Below are positions 22,077 to 34,443 of a stretch of 64,000 nt of DNA, piece after piece. Under the pieces are notes generated by a model. It did no database searches. It was not told the DNA's origin and saw nothing but the letters and a program-made list of their open reading frames with translations. The first letter of the stretch is position 1; each line of letters begins with the position of its first letter. This stretch comes from Macrolepiota albuminosa (Eukaryota; Basidiomycota; Agaricomycetes; Agaricales; Agaricaceae), in contig JAMWFC010000029.1 in the NCBI GenBank assembly GCA_027475525.1, forward strand, positions 1,054,001 through 1,118,000, given 5' to 3'. The position numbers and the translations under genes were made by a program.

Positions 22077-24453
22077 GCAAGTGGGAAGGTTAATTCCTTT
22101 ATTTTCGCACGATCAATTTACGCATGTGACATCACGCGGGTGAGTTTTTTTTTTCTTTTGCGTTGTAGGTCGTATCCCGACAACCCTCACCAACCATCGT
22201 GGCACAAATGCAGTCCCGAATAAAACTCCTCTACTGGCCAAACACAAAATAAACCACCATCGAAGAACAAGAGAGCCATGAAGTAACTTACGAGTCGAGC
22301 AAAATCCAAGAATATATTGTCTTGTCAGTGTCTAAAAGATAATGGAATAAGCAAGTAAAACCAGAGTAAGGCGGCATGTGGAAGGAGAGTATCGAGTATC
22401 GAGAGTCATCTCGAGCATTCCATGCCCATGTTTCCTTGTCTGAGCTCGCAAAACCACCACCGTACTGCCGTACGTACATGGGAGTTCACGATTAGATTAT
22501 TTACTTGAACCCACTCCTCGCACATAAATCGTCGATCGTCGATCAGCTGCAGGGTTTCTTTGAAGTGTGTGATGTTATGTTAACGTTATGTTATGTTATG
22601 TTATAGCTATAGTTAAAGTTATGTCATGTTCCTATGGTAATGGTAATTGAATGTTAACTCGCGCTTCATGCAACCCTTCGGACTATTAAATGTTACCAGC
22701 AGTAACGTACACACTACGCGCGTGCTCTTTCGATAGAGATAGATACAGGTTAAAACTCTCGTCTACTTGATGAATGCAGAAGTGCAAACTCGCTCTCGGT
22801 GGTGTACATGTTCAGAACGAAAAGAGAAGAAAACGAAAGAAAAACTCTCGCACGCCACTTTCCCTCCCGCTGTCGCCGAACCAACAAATCTCTACCACAC
22901 TGAATTACAGTAGTCAGTCGGAGTCGGAGCCTGCTAAAAGTTCTAACGTACACCCCGCTCCACATCACCTGGTTCACGATTAGATTATTTCCTGAACCAT
23001 TCTCGTACATCAATCAACGATTAGGTTCGTCAAAGTGTGTTATGTATGTCATGAGTCAAAAGAAATATCTCTATCGTAGTGAGCCGGAGCTCACTAAACC
23101 GCTACCGTAAACCCCACAACACTGGGGCTTCACGACTATTCCCTCTCGTCGATCGTCGATCAGGGTTCTTCGAAGTGTGTATTTAGGTTATCCGTTATTA
23201 CATGTGCCTATGGTAACTCGCGCATCATGCAAACCTTCGTACAATCAAGCTTTGCAAGCAGTAAGTACCACGCTTAACGTACATACCACCCTTACGTGCT
23301 CTGTCTCTCGATTCTCGTCTCCTTAGGAGTTATCGATCGTCCGCATCAACAGGGCCCATCTTCACTGCTCGCGAAAGGGCGAGAACCACACAACCACACA
23401 ATCACAACAACGCAAACTCCACCATCACCCACACGCCAATTAGAAAAAGGATAAACCTCACCACGATAGCGGATTCGAAAATATCAAATCACATCGTTGC
23501 GCGTTGCGACGGATTCTCGAGCTCGTGACGCGCGACCCGTGACCGGCGTGCCTCGCGTTTCTGACGACACCTCAAGGCACCCCTCACGTCATTCTTGAAG
23601 TCCACTGTCATTGTTCCATCCATCTTATCGATCCTCCTCCTTCCTTCCTTCCGTAAGTCCTTGTCCCCTGATACGACACGACACGCGCTCACGCGTCACA
23701 CCGTACCTTTGTATAGACCTCAAATTGCCATCACTCAAAACCACAACTACATCAAGTCCCCGACCTCGACCTGACTCAAACCCCATCAACCGAACCCGAA
23801 TACCCCCAAAGGTCTGAAACAGCACGATTTTCAACCCTCAAAAGGGTGCTAATCATCAATCCAATTCGGATTCGAAATCAATTATCAGTAATCAAAATCA
23901 CCACGCGCTTGCGCTGCGGGTGTTTGTTCTGTCTTGTTCTTGTTCTGTTTCTCTGCTGTTGCTGTTGCTGTGCTGTATTCGTATTTGTATTGTATTGTAT
24001 TTTACAATGTGGTATCACAGCGTAGCCCTGCGCAGTCGTCTTCTGCTCAGTCAAGCCATCATCGATCATCCTTCTAATCCACAATACGATGCATATACGT
24101 ATACGCATTTCGAAATCACGAAAGCACATACACTTTCTTTTTTCTCGTGCGTGCGTGCGTGCGTGCGTGTGTGCGTGAGAGGGTTTCGAACGTTTTCGCA
24201 TGATCCCGGAACGGACCACCAGCTCGGACGGACGTCTGCTGTGTAAACATAAACCGACCCATCGACGATCGGCCTCGTTAGACATGAACGTGAACGTAAA
24301 CCTGCCATTTTAGTCCTAGTTCTAGTTCTAGGGGGTTTTCTTTCTTTGACAAAGGGGAACACTCCACGGACCCGCGCCCACGGGTGTACGTAAGATCGAC
24401 GCTCGACAAGAAAAGCTGGAACGCGGAAGACAGGAAGAAATATGTAATAAATG
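22077..24453. other. Repeat-rich intergenic DNA
   Basis: No gene is supported. A TTATG/TTAAC-rich stretch lies at 22570-22640. Three diverged copies of a segment carrying the core ttcacgattagattatt and a tcgtcgatcgtcgatca-like part lie near 22484-22570, 22975-23060 and 23130-23200. A GTGC tract is near 24149-24171. CTGTTG/CTGTTC triplets near 23930-23970 explain some open frames. Confidence 0.5.
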
Positions 24454-24607
24454 TTCGTGGATCCCACGCCCACGCCCACACACACACTAGGATGATGGTG
24501 CGCTGGCTCGTCTGTCTCTGCGCCTGGCTTTTCGTGGATCCCACGCCCACGCCCACACACACACTAGGATGATGGTGCGCTGGCTCGTCTGTCTCTGCGC
24601 CTGGCTT
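24454..24607. repeat. 77-bp tandem duplication (perfect)
   Basis: Copies 24454-24530 and 24531-24607 are identical. Intergenic. Confidence 0.97.
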
Positions 24608-25304
24608 GAATACGGTATTCGCCGCGACTGGCTGATCATCTGCGCTCCGCTCATACTCATATGTGGTTGGTGGTAGTCTTGGGCCGAGTTCCAAGTTCGG
24701 TATTCATTATCCACTGATCCTTCCTCTCGGACTCGGGCGGCCGTCGAGGTCCACGATACGTTGCATCCCGGCTTTCTTTTTACGAATATAATGTAAATGT
24801 AATGCATTGAGGCTATCACCGTCGAATTATCATTCACCATCCTTGCATGGTCCTGTGCTTTCGGATCCTTGTGTGTGGGCGTATTCCGTATTCCGTCTAC
24901 ACAAGACGTTTCTACATAGTCAATTACGTTACCCACTTTGACACATTACGATTCAGAATCTCGGACTATCCACAGCAGATGGTGTGTGTGTCCATCCCCC
25001 GCGTTCTTTTACGAATATAATGAGACTATCACCGTCTAATTATCGTATCATTCACCATCCCTCCTTGCCTCTCGGTTATTGCGTATGTGGTTGTGTGGGT
25101 GGCGTTTCGGTCAGTTACGTTACCCACTTTGACACAATCTCAGCACAGCAAATGGTGTATGTGTTTCGGAGTACCAGTACCCTTACCCCTGCAGGGGTAC
25201 AGTCTCCATTATAACTCCCATACTCCCATATATGTACTCCCCATACTTTTTCGTACTTGGGTTTGCGGTTTGCGGTGCAAAACATCATCATCATCATCTA
25301 TCAT
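24608..25304. other. Intergenic, no supported gene
   Basis: Two diverged blocks around ttacgttacccactttgaca (near 24925 and 25115), with tacgaatataatg and caccgtc blocks upstream of each (24781 and 25011), show an older local duplication of about 0.2 kb. No coding frame is supported. Confidence 0.45.
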
Positions 25305-25458
25305 GATGTTATGTTACCCTTCCCTTGACCAAGAAAAGAAAAGAAAATAGACAGATTCTTTCTCAAGATCGATAGGCGCGCGATGTTATGTTACCCTTCC
25401 CTTGACCAAGAAAAGAAAAGAAAATAGACAGATTCTTTCTCAAGATCGATAGGCGCGC
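25305..25458. repeat. 77-bp tandem duplication (perfect)
   Basis: Copies 25305-25381 and 25382-25458 are identical. Intergenic, between ATP23 and the enoyl-CoA hydratase gene. Confidence 0.97.
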
Positions 25459-25950
25459 GCGTGTGTGTGTGCGGGGTAAAACAGCGAACGCGCTTGTCCC
25501 GTTCACTTTTCGCAGCTAGAAACTATGCTTTTCAGCATCTACCATTTGACAAACGAGCAAGAGGGGACACCAGCACACAATCAGTAACCCTGATTGTAAA
25601 AAAAAATATCAATATCAATATCATATAAATCTCGATGATATCCAAAAGCAAAGCACAAAGCACAAAGCAAAAAGGGAAATAAAAAGAAAAAGAAAAATAA
25701 AAAGAAAAGGTTCCCATGCTCCGCCAAGTCTCTTCCTTTTATTTTTAAACTGCTGTATCGATTCGAATATAAAAAAAAAACTGTTAACCGCCGAAAGAAC
25801 AGTAACAACAAGGGGGTGGGTACGAGTATGAGTATGAGTATGAGTTATGGCCGTTAAACCCGAACCAACCAACCAACCTAACCAATCACGCACGCACGTC
25901 CCACAAGTGTGCGTGCGGGCAGATCATCGAAAGAATACCGGAAGCGGAAC

Positions 25951-27583
25951 TTAGAGCTTTGCGGGGTTTCTCCACGCCGGCGCACGTTTCTGTTTTTTCA
26001 AACAAAAACAAAAATAAAACAAAGAAGAAAACCGCGCGAATGCGAATGATCAGAGATAACCCGATGACCGAGGATAGGTAGAGGGGGGAAATACTGACCT
26101 CTGCGAAAGCTTTCAAACCCTCCTACGAACACAATCACGACCGTACCAATCAGCGAGGGGGGACACGGGGGGGGGGGAAGAGACAACACAGACACACCTT
26201 GATATTAGCGCCCTTGAAAAGGCGCGTGCTCGCGGGACTCGCGGCGTGCGCTAACAGCGCCTGGTGGTAGTCGAGGCGCTGGGAGATCAGTAGACCCTCT
26301 TGGTCGATTGCACGGCATCTGGAGAGCTGGACACGATCTCTCGTGCGATTGCGAGAGCGGTTGATAGGACCTCTGCTGGTGGAACTACGCGATTGACGCT
26401 GTGCACGTACGGTACGACGGGACGATTGATGATTGATGATGATGATGGGGGGGGGAGATGTGATCAGTAGATTGTATAGAAGATGAATGATGTGATAGGA
26501 TACGAAAATAGGAATCGATCTCTCCTCGGTGTTTCGGTGTTCCCCACAGAGAGAGAGAGAGAGAGAGAGAGAGATAAGGGGGAAGAGGAAACAATAAAAA
26601 TAAAAACGGAGAAAGACACTTACAACCCGAACCGCGTCTGAGCTTCGGCAGCATCTACGACTCTTCCCAAAAGAAGCATTTCAGATGCCAACTTTAGTTG
26701 TCAGCGGAGCAATAATGCCGAAGGGGGCGAAAAGAAATGACGTGAGCTTCGGAATCAAAAAGGAAAACGCACACACGGAAAAAAAAGACCCGGGCGGGGC
26801 AGGGGGTGGGAGCAAGGGGAGAGGAAAAGAGAAGAGAAGGAAGGGGACACGTAAACGCATACCTGATGCCCCGCAATCTGTGCTAATCGTGGAATGCCTG
26901 TGTGGGGGGGGGAAGTGAGTTAGTTATACATGGATGTGGAGAGATGGTGAAACTGCGGGAGAACCGCAAAAACATGGGTGGGGTGGGGAAAAAGGTCACG
27001 CACGTACCGCCCTGGATAGCCACGACTCCGCGCTTGACTTCTGGAAGGGCGAATTTATCCCCATCGCCCGCGACGACAAAGTCGGAATTCAAGACGATCT
27101 CTACGCCGCCGCCGTAGGCGCCGCCAGATACCGCCGCGATCATGGGCTTGATCGACTGACGCCGCGACAGCGAACCGAACCCGTTGGCATCGCGCACGAT
27201 TCTGTCTTGTTCGTCTGTTTTGTTTTGTTGTTGCGAGTCGTTCCATCTGCATCCCCATGGCTCAGCCTCAGCCGGCGTCGATTGGAGTCGGGTGGGAAAC
27301 TCACGCTTTCAGGTCTGCGCCGGCACAGAACATCCTCCCTGCGCCGGTTACTACGAGCACCCTGTAAAGAGCATGGGCATTGAAAGGAGAGTGAAAGCGA
27401 GTATGCCCCGCACCATAGCTGAGGTTCGTCCTCGAACCAGTCGAGCACCCTTCTGAGGTCCTCCGCCATCGTGGGAGTCATGGCATTGAGCGATTGAGGA
27501 CGGTTGAGTGTGAGGAGCAGCACATGGTCTGCAGGGAAGTCGACCTTGAGCTGGCTGGAATGCACCGGCGGCTTCAGCTGCAT
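25951..27583 (-). CDS. Enoyl-CoA hydratase/isomerase family protein, PTS1 tail
   Basis: Eight exons: 27414-27583, 27305-27361, 27008-27246, 26863-26897, 26624-26691, 26198-26398, 26099-26122 and 25951-25989. The crotonase fold is clear: VLLLTLNRPQSLNAM, then WVLVVTGAGRMFCAGADLKA (oxyanion-hole half 1), AAVSGGAYGGGVEIVL (half 2), FALPEVKRGVVAIQGG and IPRLAQIAGHQ. The C-terminus is RNPAKL; AKL is an accepted peroxisomal targeting signal, so a role in peroxisomal beta-oxidation or a CoA side pathway is likely. Exon 26198-26398 contains one frame break. At GGG (26295-26297) an extra G is needed to pass from AVQSTKR to GLLISQRLDYHQ; with it the protein is 277 residues, the usual length. This is either a base-calling error in the G-run or a real lesion. 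Confidence 0.85.
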
Positions 27584-28080
27584 TATCGTGTGTGTGCGGG
27601 GAAAGGGACCGCTCGGAAGTAAAAAATAACCCCGGGAATAAACATTTGCCGGTCCGGTTTACTAAAACTAACTATGTAAACTATGCTCTTTACGACAAGA
27701 AAGCAGGACCGCGGAAGTTTGGCTGAGATAGGGCCTTGCTGGAATGGAGGCTGGATGCAAACAACCCGAGGCCGCAAAGGGACACCAAAGGGACAATCAG
27801 ACAAGTAAGGATAAACACCAAGAAATTGCAGATCAATGTTGTCATGGATCAAAATATAGTACAAGCAATGGAACTTCTCCGGCCGGGATTGATTGATTTG
27901 ACTCGTACATACACCTCTCCCCCTCTCATTTCCAACCTCATGAGAACTAAGCCTCCTCCGGCGATGGGTGCAAGTAAAGTATATGGCGGCGGTTTACAAT
28001 ATCGTATCGAGAGCAATTACAGGACCAGACAAAGTGTTGGGGCGACGACGGATGAAACTGGGGGGTATTGAGACGAACAA
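27584..28080. other. Intergenic, upstream of the hydratase gene
   Basis: About 500 bases with no supported coding frame, presumably the hydratase promoter and the 3' end of the next minus-strand transcript. Confidence 0.4.
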
Positions 28081-28340
28081 CTAACGCGCTATAATGAGCA
28101 TACTGTGCGCCACGGAACGAGGCGAGAGGGACGTACGACGTTGTTGCACGATTACCTGAAGGGGCAGGTGGGGGAGTGGGCACCGCGCCAGCCGCAGTGG
28201 CAGCACTGGGGGGAGCTGTGATCGACACACGAGATCGCGTCGCTCTGTTCGCGGTTCATGGTGGACGTCGCGTTGGACGACGACGACGAGGAAGAGTGCT
28301 TGGCACAGACGGGAGCGTCGACGATGGCAGTGGAGAACAT
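28081..28340 (-). CDS. Small Cys-rich hypothetical protein
   Basis: Two exons, 28156-28340 and 28081-28102, join by a 53-base GT-AG intron and give 68 residues. The N-terminal half is Ser-rich (KHSSSSSSSNATSTM). The second half has a Cys/His cluster, CVDHSSPQCCHCGWRGAH then SPTCPF, which looks like a small zinc-binding or disulfide module. No family is recognised. A start further upstream (28610) is possible but adds an unconvincing stretch. Confidence 0.38.
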
Positions 28341-28956
28341 TGGGAAGAATGAAATGTAGACTTGGGGTTGGGCTGGGTAGTGTGGTTGGTGGTGGGGTTG
28401 GAGGACGAGTGAAGCGAAAAGCTGCGTCCTTTTAACGGATTGCGGCAACCATTTGGACTCGGCATCAGGGCACGCTAAGATCGTAGCAAAGGGGATATGT
28501 GGCGTCTCGTGGCTTCCGTTGACAAGCGATGAAACTCGAAAACAACAAAAAAAATTCAATTTATGCATATCTCCAAAAACGAAATGTCCAAACCAAACTC
28601 GCGCAACCAAACCAAACCGCGATCCTGGCCTGGCTCACCCAAAGAACCTATCCGCATTTGGTCCGTCCACCATATCCCGGTGTTCCGGATCACCACGCGC
28701 CAAAGTCAAATCTGGGAGCCCAAGACCACCTGATGAATTATTAGTCCACGCGTCACAAACCCGCCAAAACGCGGCCTCGGAGACAGATCATTCTCAGCAC
28801 AGGCGACCACGGTCAGAAGCCAGCAAACATTCCACGAAAGAAAGGAAAAAAAAACAACAAACATCACGTCAAGGTTTCGATCAAGTCCTATACTTATCGT
28901 AACAAAACCAAAATTAACCCCCACCCTAGCATACGTTCTGGCTAAGCTACAGACCA
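28341..28956. other. Intergenic, no supported gene
   Basis: About 600 bases between the small Cys-rich frame and the end of the TPX2-like gene. I see no repeat or RNA gene here. Confidence 0.35.
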
Positions 28957-31240
28957 TTAGTCTCTGTTTGTATCAAGATCCCTTATCTTCCTCTTCGGCA
29001 CATCCTTGTACCATTCGGGGACTTCATGAGCTCGGGGCACGGCTTTCTTCCGCAACTCCTTGATTGCCCTCTCCTCAATCTCCTGTTCCTCCCTCCTCTT
29101 CTCCTCCAACACACGCTGCGATTCCCGTTCCTTCTGTCGAAGCTGCTCTTCAAACTTCTCTCGCTCCCGCGCCCGCCCGTCAGTGCTCAGTTCAAACGGC
29201 TGAGGAACTGTCGGCACCATGTCCCTCTTCCTCTTGCTGCGAAGACCCGCAGCCCTCGCTTCTTCAGCAGCGTGTATCGTCTTGAAATCAGGCACCTGAT
29301 GATGCTTTCGCATACTTTGCTTCTCCAACGCAAGTAATTTCTCCTTCTCGAACTCGGCTTTACGGCCTTCTATCCGCGCGTCTATCTGCAACTTGAATCC
29401 GACGGGCTTGGTCTTGTTTGCGGGAGGAAGCAGCGTCTAACGTCAATTGATACATCAGTTTTTTGGGGAAAAAAGAATGACATCACGCCACGCCATACGA
29501 GGACCCCCTCACATGGCTGGACGACAAAGCAAGGAAAAGAACTGCCACTCACGCGCTCGTGACATGCAGGCATGCCCATGCTCCTCAAAGTCCCTGCTTC
29601 TCCATCTCCTTGCACCCAAGTCCCCGATGTCGCGAGTTTATTTGACCTTGAAAGGCGCGGATTGCTGACACCAGAACTAGAACATCTACTGTCACTCCTG
29701 GACAGGTTCCCAGTCACATCTTCTCCACTCGACTTCTCCAGAACCGATTTCCTAACCGTAGGTTTCTTCTGTCCTACCAATGTGCCCTCCCCATCCGAGT
29801 CCCTGGTCTCTTGTACTCTTCTTCGTACCCTTCGCGAGCCAGAGCTAGAGCTAGAGTTTTTCGCCGGAGCACGGGACCCCGCTGACCGAAGCCCACGAGT
29901 AATAATCGCCGAAGCCTCATCAGAAGCGTTAGCGTGACTTCTTCCTTTCTTCGTTGCGGGTTGTGAAGATGATGCCTCAGATGCCGGTCTTTTTGTTGAC
30001 TGCCGCATGGACCAGCCGCCACCTGGATCCATTGCCGGTGGGTTTCGGTGGGAATCGGCTGCCTTGCGAGGGGAGATTTGTGACAACGTCAAGGGGCTAT
30101 TGCGTCCGTCATCTTGATGGACGTTTTCTGCAATGGAATTGCGCCGTTCAGTTAATAATAATAATTCAGGGTCGCCCTTCCCCGGTTCACCAGGACTTGA
30201 GGCGTGTTGTGTGACAGCTCTGCGAACAAAGAAAGTTCCCCCCCACAGGGTCGTCAACTGCCTTTTGTCCCCCCCCATCGCTCAAAAAAAGTCACTCACC
30301 TGGTTGAAGTTTGATTATACATGACTAAATTCTCCCCGACGCCGCCAGGCGTGGTAGAACAGATACTAAGATCGAGATTCGACGAGTGCAGCAAAAAGTC
30401 CGCGTTGTCCGACACGACGCGGCTTTGAGGTTCGGGAGGCAGCAGAACCTCATCTTGGACGGCCGGGACCGACACGACGTCGTGCACAATCCCAGATAAC
30501 GCGGCTGTCCTACTTCGCGTCTGGACGATTCTTCCCGAGATCGCAGCCTACAGCACGTCAACATTGAGTAAATAATTACTAAATAATTATGTGTCGAAAC
30601 CAAAAACAACCTTTGTGCGAAGCCGTTCGGTTTTCATAGCCGGCCTTTCTTGCCTGCTGCTGCTCGGTGCTGTTGGCCGATTCTCATGTGACGATTCAGA
30701 AATGTTCGTGGGTGGTCGAGGATCAGGTGAGCTAGACGTTTCGTTATCCAGTAGCTCGAATTCTGCCCGAAGAACTTCAAATCTGGAAATCGCCGAGGAC
30801 TTGATTTCTGCGGAAGTTGGAGCGTTCTGCGTCGTGAGCTTAAGGTTAGGCCTCATTTTGTCCGTAGGTAGGGCAGAACGTGTTACTTGAGCTTGTTCCG
30901 GGGCTTGTAATGTTGGCCTTAATGGCGCCTTAGATCCAGAGCATGCGGGAGAGGGTTTTGGAGAGTGACGATGATGACTTGCCGTGTTGGCTTCAGGAAA
31001 AGGATGCGCGAGTTCCTCCAGTATAAGCGGTCCGAAATTGGAGCAGTCTGATCCAGGCATTACCGAGTTCTCATCGTCATCATTCGTATCTCGCAGGAAG
31101 CTCATTTCGTCTTCATCAAGTAAACAGTCGTTGCCCAATAAAGTGTTGTTGGGTATTTGGAACGAAAACGAAGCGTCGGATGGGTCTGGGAGGTGTCTCA
31201 GGTTGGTTTCTTCTTCATAATTGAAACGTCGCGGTGGCAT
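28957..31240 (-). CDS. TPX2-domain protein (spindle/microtubule associated)
   Basis: Four exons, 30611-31240, 30300-30547, 29553-30219 and 28957-29436, are in frame throughout and give 674 residues. Residues ~1-515 are low-complexity and rich in Ser, Pro, Asp and Arg, as expected for a disordered region; basic clusters such as TKKGRSH and SRRVRRRVQ could be nuclear signals. The C-terminal 160 residues match the TPX2 domain: GFKLQIDARIEGRKAEFEKE, then VPTVPQPFELSTDGRARERE, a long charged helix (EEQLRQKERESQRVLEEKRR), and VPEWYKDVPKRK. TPX2-type proteins bind microtubules and activate Aurora kinase in animals; the fungal role here is inferred. The first intron uses a weak donor (GTTGTT), so that junction is the least certain. 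Confidence 0.72.
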
Positions 31241-33208
31241 ATGGGACCAAATTCGTTTAGAGTTTCTATTATGACCTATATTGAGGCAACATTATCCAGT
31301 CAGAGCAGCACAAGACAGACTTTTCAAATTCAAAAGGAATGTATCGTCGATTCACAAAGTAGTGGTTGAAGCTGAAGGTTGAAGGCTAATGGCTGCGAGC
31401 AACGCGTCAACCCGTTGAACCATGGAATCACATGACCGCACAATCGCGTATACAACGCCAAATAACGCCACTTTAATTCCGTGGGTTGGCCTGTTCGCTC
31501 GACGAAGGCATAATCCGGCGGATTTCCCCACTCACACGCCTGATTCAGGGACGCCTGCGCATGGTACCGTAACTCTGGCCTACTCTTAACTTTTCAAACA
31601 TTAGATACAGCTCGTAAACGCCGCATCGTCTAGCTCGAAAAGTCAATTCCAACGGATTCAACGGTCTTCATGCAAGACATCTTCTCTCACAGCTGCCCGG
31701 AAGGGCTAGCATGTCTCAATAGCTCCATTATCGAAACCGATGAGTACGAATAAGTGGGACGTGTCATAATTTGCATATTCCTTACTTGGAAATGCTGTTA
31801 TCAAACAACCCCAAGTTTTCATTCAGAGTAACGTACGCGCGATTCCCACCTCACTATTCCTAAATTCATGCGCAAGTCACAAGACATCGTGGTTTCCTAC
31901 GCGTCCCCATAATGAAGAACGTTGCTCGTCTGTTGTTTCGAGGTATGGCCGCTGTACACGTCAAGCCTCGAGCAGGGTAGGCACCCCATGCGCACCCGTA
32001 TTTGTCGGACCCAAAACCGGCCTTCTTCTTCCGCGAACGCCGTGCCTTCCTGCACGTCTTTTAATGAAACGAACCAGTCCTTCTTTTTTAATGGGCTGAT
32101 ATTATCTGCTTCGGCAATTTTTTTTTTCTTACGACCCATGCGAGCTGGGCGTGGTCTGGATTTTTTTTTTGTTTCCCGTTATCGTGCAGCGGAGATGTGG
32201 ATATATGTAATCCCTTTTTGCAAACAATTGTATCGGCGTTTCCCAGGCCGAGTTTTCTGTAAGAGCTCCACCATAAATCAAACGTTGGTGGCCACATTCT
32301 CCTCGGCTGACCGCTTCTCTTTTTTCTTCTTCATTTAATCCGACGGTCTGGACCGACCTGGAACCATATATAGTTCCTAGAAGTGTAATCTAAATCACAC
32401 CGTTGAAGATCGTTGGCTAATTTGGCGCTGATCGCCAAGTTAGTCTACTAGATAGGTATCGACTGTCAAACCACTGGCAGCGGCAGCGGACTTTGCTCAC
32501 TTACGGATGACAGCGAGATATCGCACCATCACTCGTGCTTAGCATAGTGAAGATCCACTACAACCGAAGGACCCGCTTCTTTTGCTCGAGATCTCAAAGA
32601 CACCGTCGTCTTCTACCATTAAAGGGGACCTGGACGCAATGGAAGAACGGTCCGCTTCCCACCATCATCGGAGCTCGTCGTAACCCCTTTCTCGAATTCT
32701 CGTATCGACCCTCTTCTCAAGCTGCTCAAGGCCCATTGCATTTGCCTTTCTTGTCAGCTCAAACCCTCTTTTCTAACTGACGCCGTGGGCCGTAAACACT
32801 CCCAGACGGGACGGGTCTGTCATTCCACTTGGAACAAAGATGGGAATGAGTATGTTTAGTCATTATCGCCATAATGTAGAGAACCCTTTTTTTTAAACTT
32901 GTATCCGCTTTGATCATTGATCACCGTTAAAGAAATAATGGAAAGGCGATGTCCTTGCGGCTCCATCTTTCTGATCGCTCGGCGGAAATGACAGTGAAAT
33001 ACGATCCGTTAGCAAGATACGCCATGCAAAGACAACAGACGGAAATGTAATTAGCAAGGCGAATACATCATTATATTTTCCTCATGTCACGCAAAGTTCG
33101 GTAACACAAAGAAACGCAAAAAAGAAATGCCAAGCCTGAAGATTGGAATCGACGCCAGAAAAACATGGTCTGCTCCTTGGCTCATTGCTCATTGTCAATG
33201 AACGGCGA
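31241..33208. other. Intergenic between NIF3 and the TPX2-like gene
   Basis: About 2 kb with no supported gene. Short overlapping frames around 31897-32340 and 32535-32780 have no motifs and conflict with each other across strands. Short T-runs occur near 32120 and 32162. Confidence 0.35.
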
Positions 33209-34443
33209 TTACACAATCAGCAAGGGATGCTTGTCCTCCTGGCTTACTATCACTTCAACACCAGTAATTCCAGAATCCTGCTCGGCGTCGTGTTCCAGTT
33301 CGTGGCGCAATTTAGAAGCAAGGTCCGGAAGGTAGCCGCGTTCCGTATTATCATGCCCACCTGTTAGCAGATGCCGGAATGAGTTCCACGAAGCCAAAAA
33401 TTAAATGACAAATTTCATTCACATAGAATTACGTGTGTCCCTGCTGCTACGGCAGCTAATATCTCATGCTGAAGAAGTCCATGGACGGAGTGAGTTCCGG
33501 GGTGCAAATGTGAGTTATTAAAGGCCGTACATGTGACATCTCTCCCGTGAAATACACGTCAGCTTCCTTGCCTGACAACATGGAGCCGCCTGATCCAGCA
33601 CAAATGGCGACGGTACGTATAAGGGCTGCCTGGGCATTCGAGAAACTAGCATAGCCGACTTGAACTGCCCGAAAGTGAAATATTTTTCCATTAGCGAGGA
33701 AATAAACTCCCGCTCCGACGCAGTCTAGGGTGCTTACTTTGCGGAAGCTTAAGGTGTTCTTTTATCCTATTCTCTAAAGCGCTCATAGTGATCGCAGAAT
33801 TGAAAGTAACGAGCCGGCCTTCACCCCCTTCGACCACGCCATCTGGGCTTAGCTTATCGCCCAAAAGCGCCAAGATAGAACCGTTCTCCTTCTCGTGTAG
33901 GACGCCGTCAGCGAGCCAGTCATTTATACCGCCCCGAACCGAGTCAAGTGCCGAATGAGGACTGTATATCGAGATTCCATGTGCTGCACATTGAAGCAGG
34001 GTCGACTGGAGCGGTGTCTTCAGCGTGAGAGTCTTGAGGCCTCTGAATATAGGCGGATGGTACGATACGATAACTGAGGCATTGCTGGCAATGGCTTCAT
34101 TGAGAACTGCAGTTGTAAGGCTAAGGATCCACAATCTTTCAATCAAATCGCGCACAGGTAATAGAGATGTGGAATTGGCGCACTCGATCGTCAGTAGAAC
34201 ACGTTTTTTTGCCGAGTTTCGCACTGGGGACTCTGTAGATAGGTACTCCGTCAAAATTCGTTGGTGCAAGTCACGAAAAGACGCGTCAACGGGCCTAGCA
34301 ATAAGCCGACCTAGAAAGTAATGAGTGTGAGCTGAGCTCAATCATGGATCATAGTCCCTGACATTGTCCCAACTCTCGGCAAGGCGAAGAGGAGCTATGC
34401 GCTCCATCGCTCGGCAGACGGCTTTCAAGATAGAATTTGACAT
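33209..34443 (-). CDS. NIF3: NIF3-family metal-binding protein
   Basis: Seven exons, 34363-34443, 34295-34310, 34184-34232, 33738-34120, 33531-33664, 33423-33468 and 33209-33360, total 861 bases and 286 residues. The family landmarks are all present: CRAMERIAPLRLAESWDN, VGLLLESPV, VIVSYHPPIFRGLK (metal-ligand His), IYSPHSALDSVRGGINDWLA (His), and VILCGHDNTERGYLP (His and Glu), the last rebuilt across an intron. NIF3/YbgI proteins form a dinuclear metal site, and their function is still uncertain (NGG1-interacting factor in yeast). Exon 2 is only 16 bases, and the intron after it must start GC rather than GT for the frame to hold. Confidence 0.9.
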
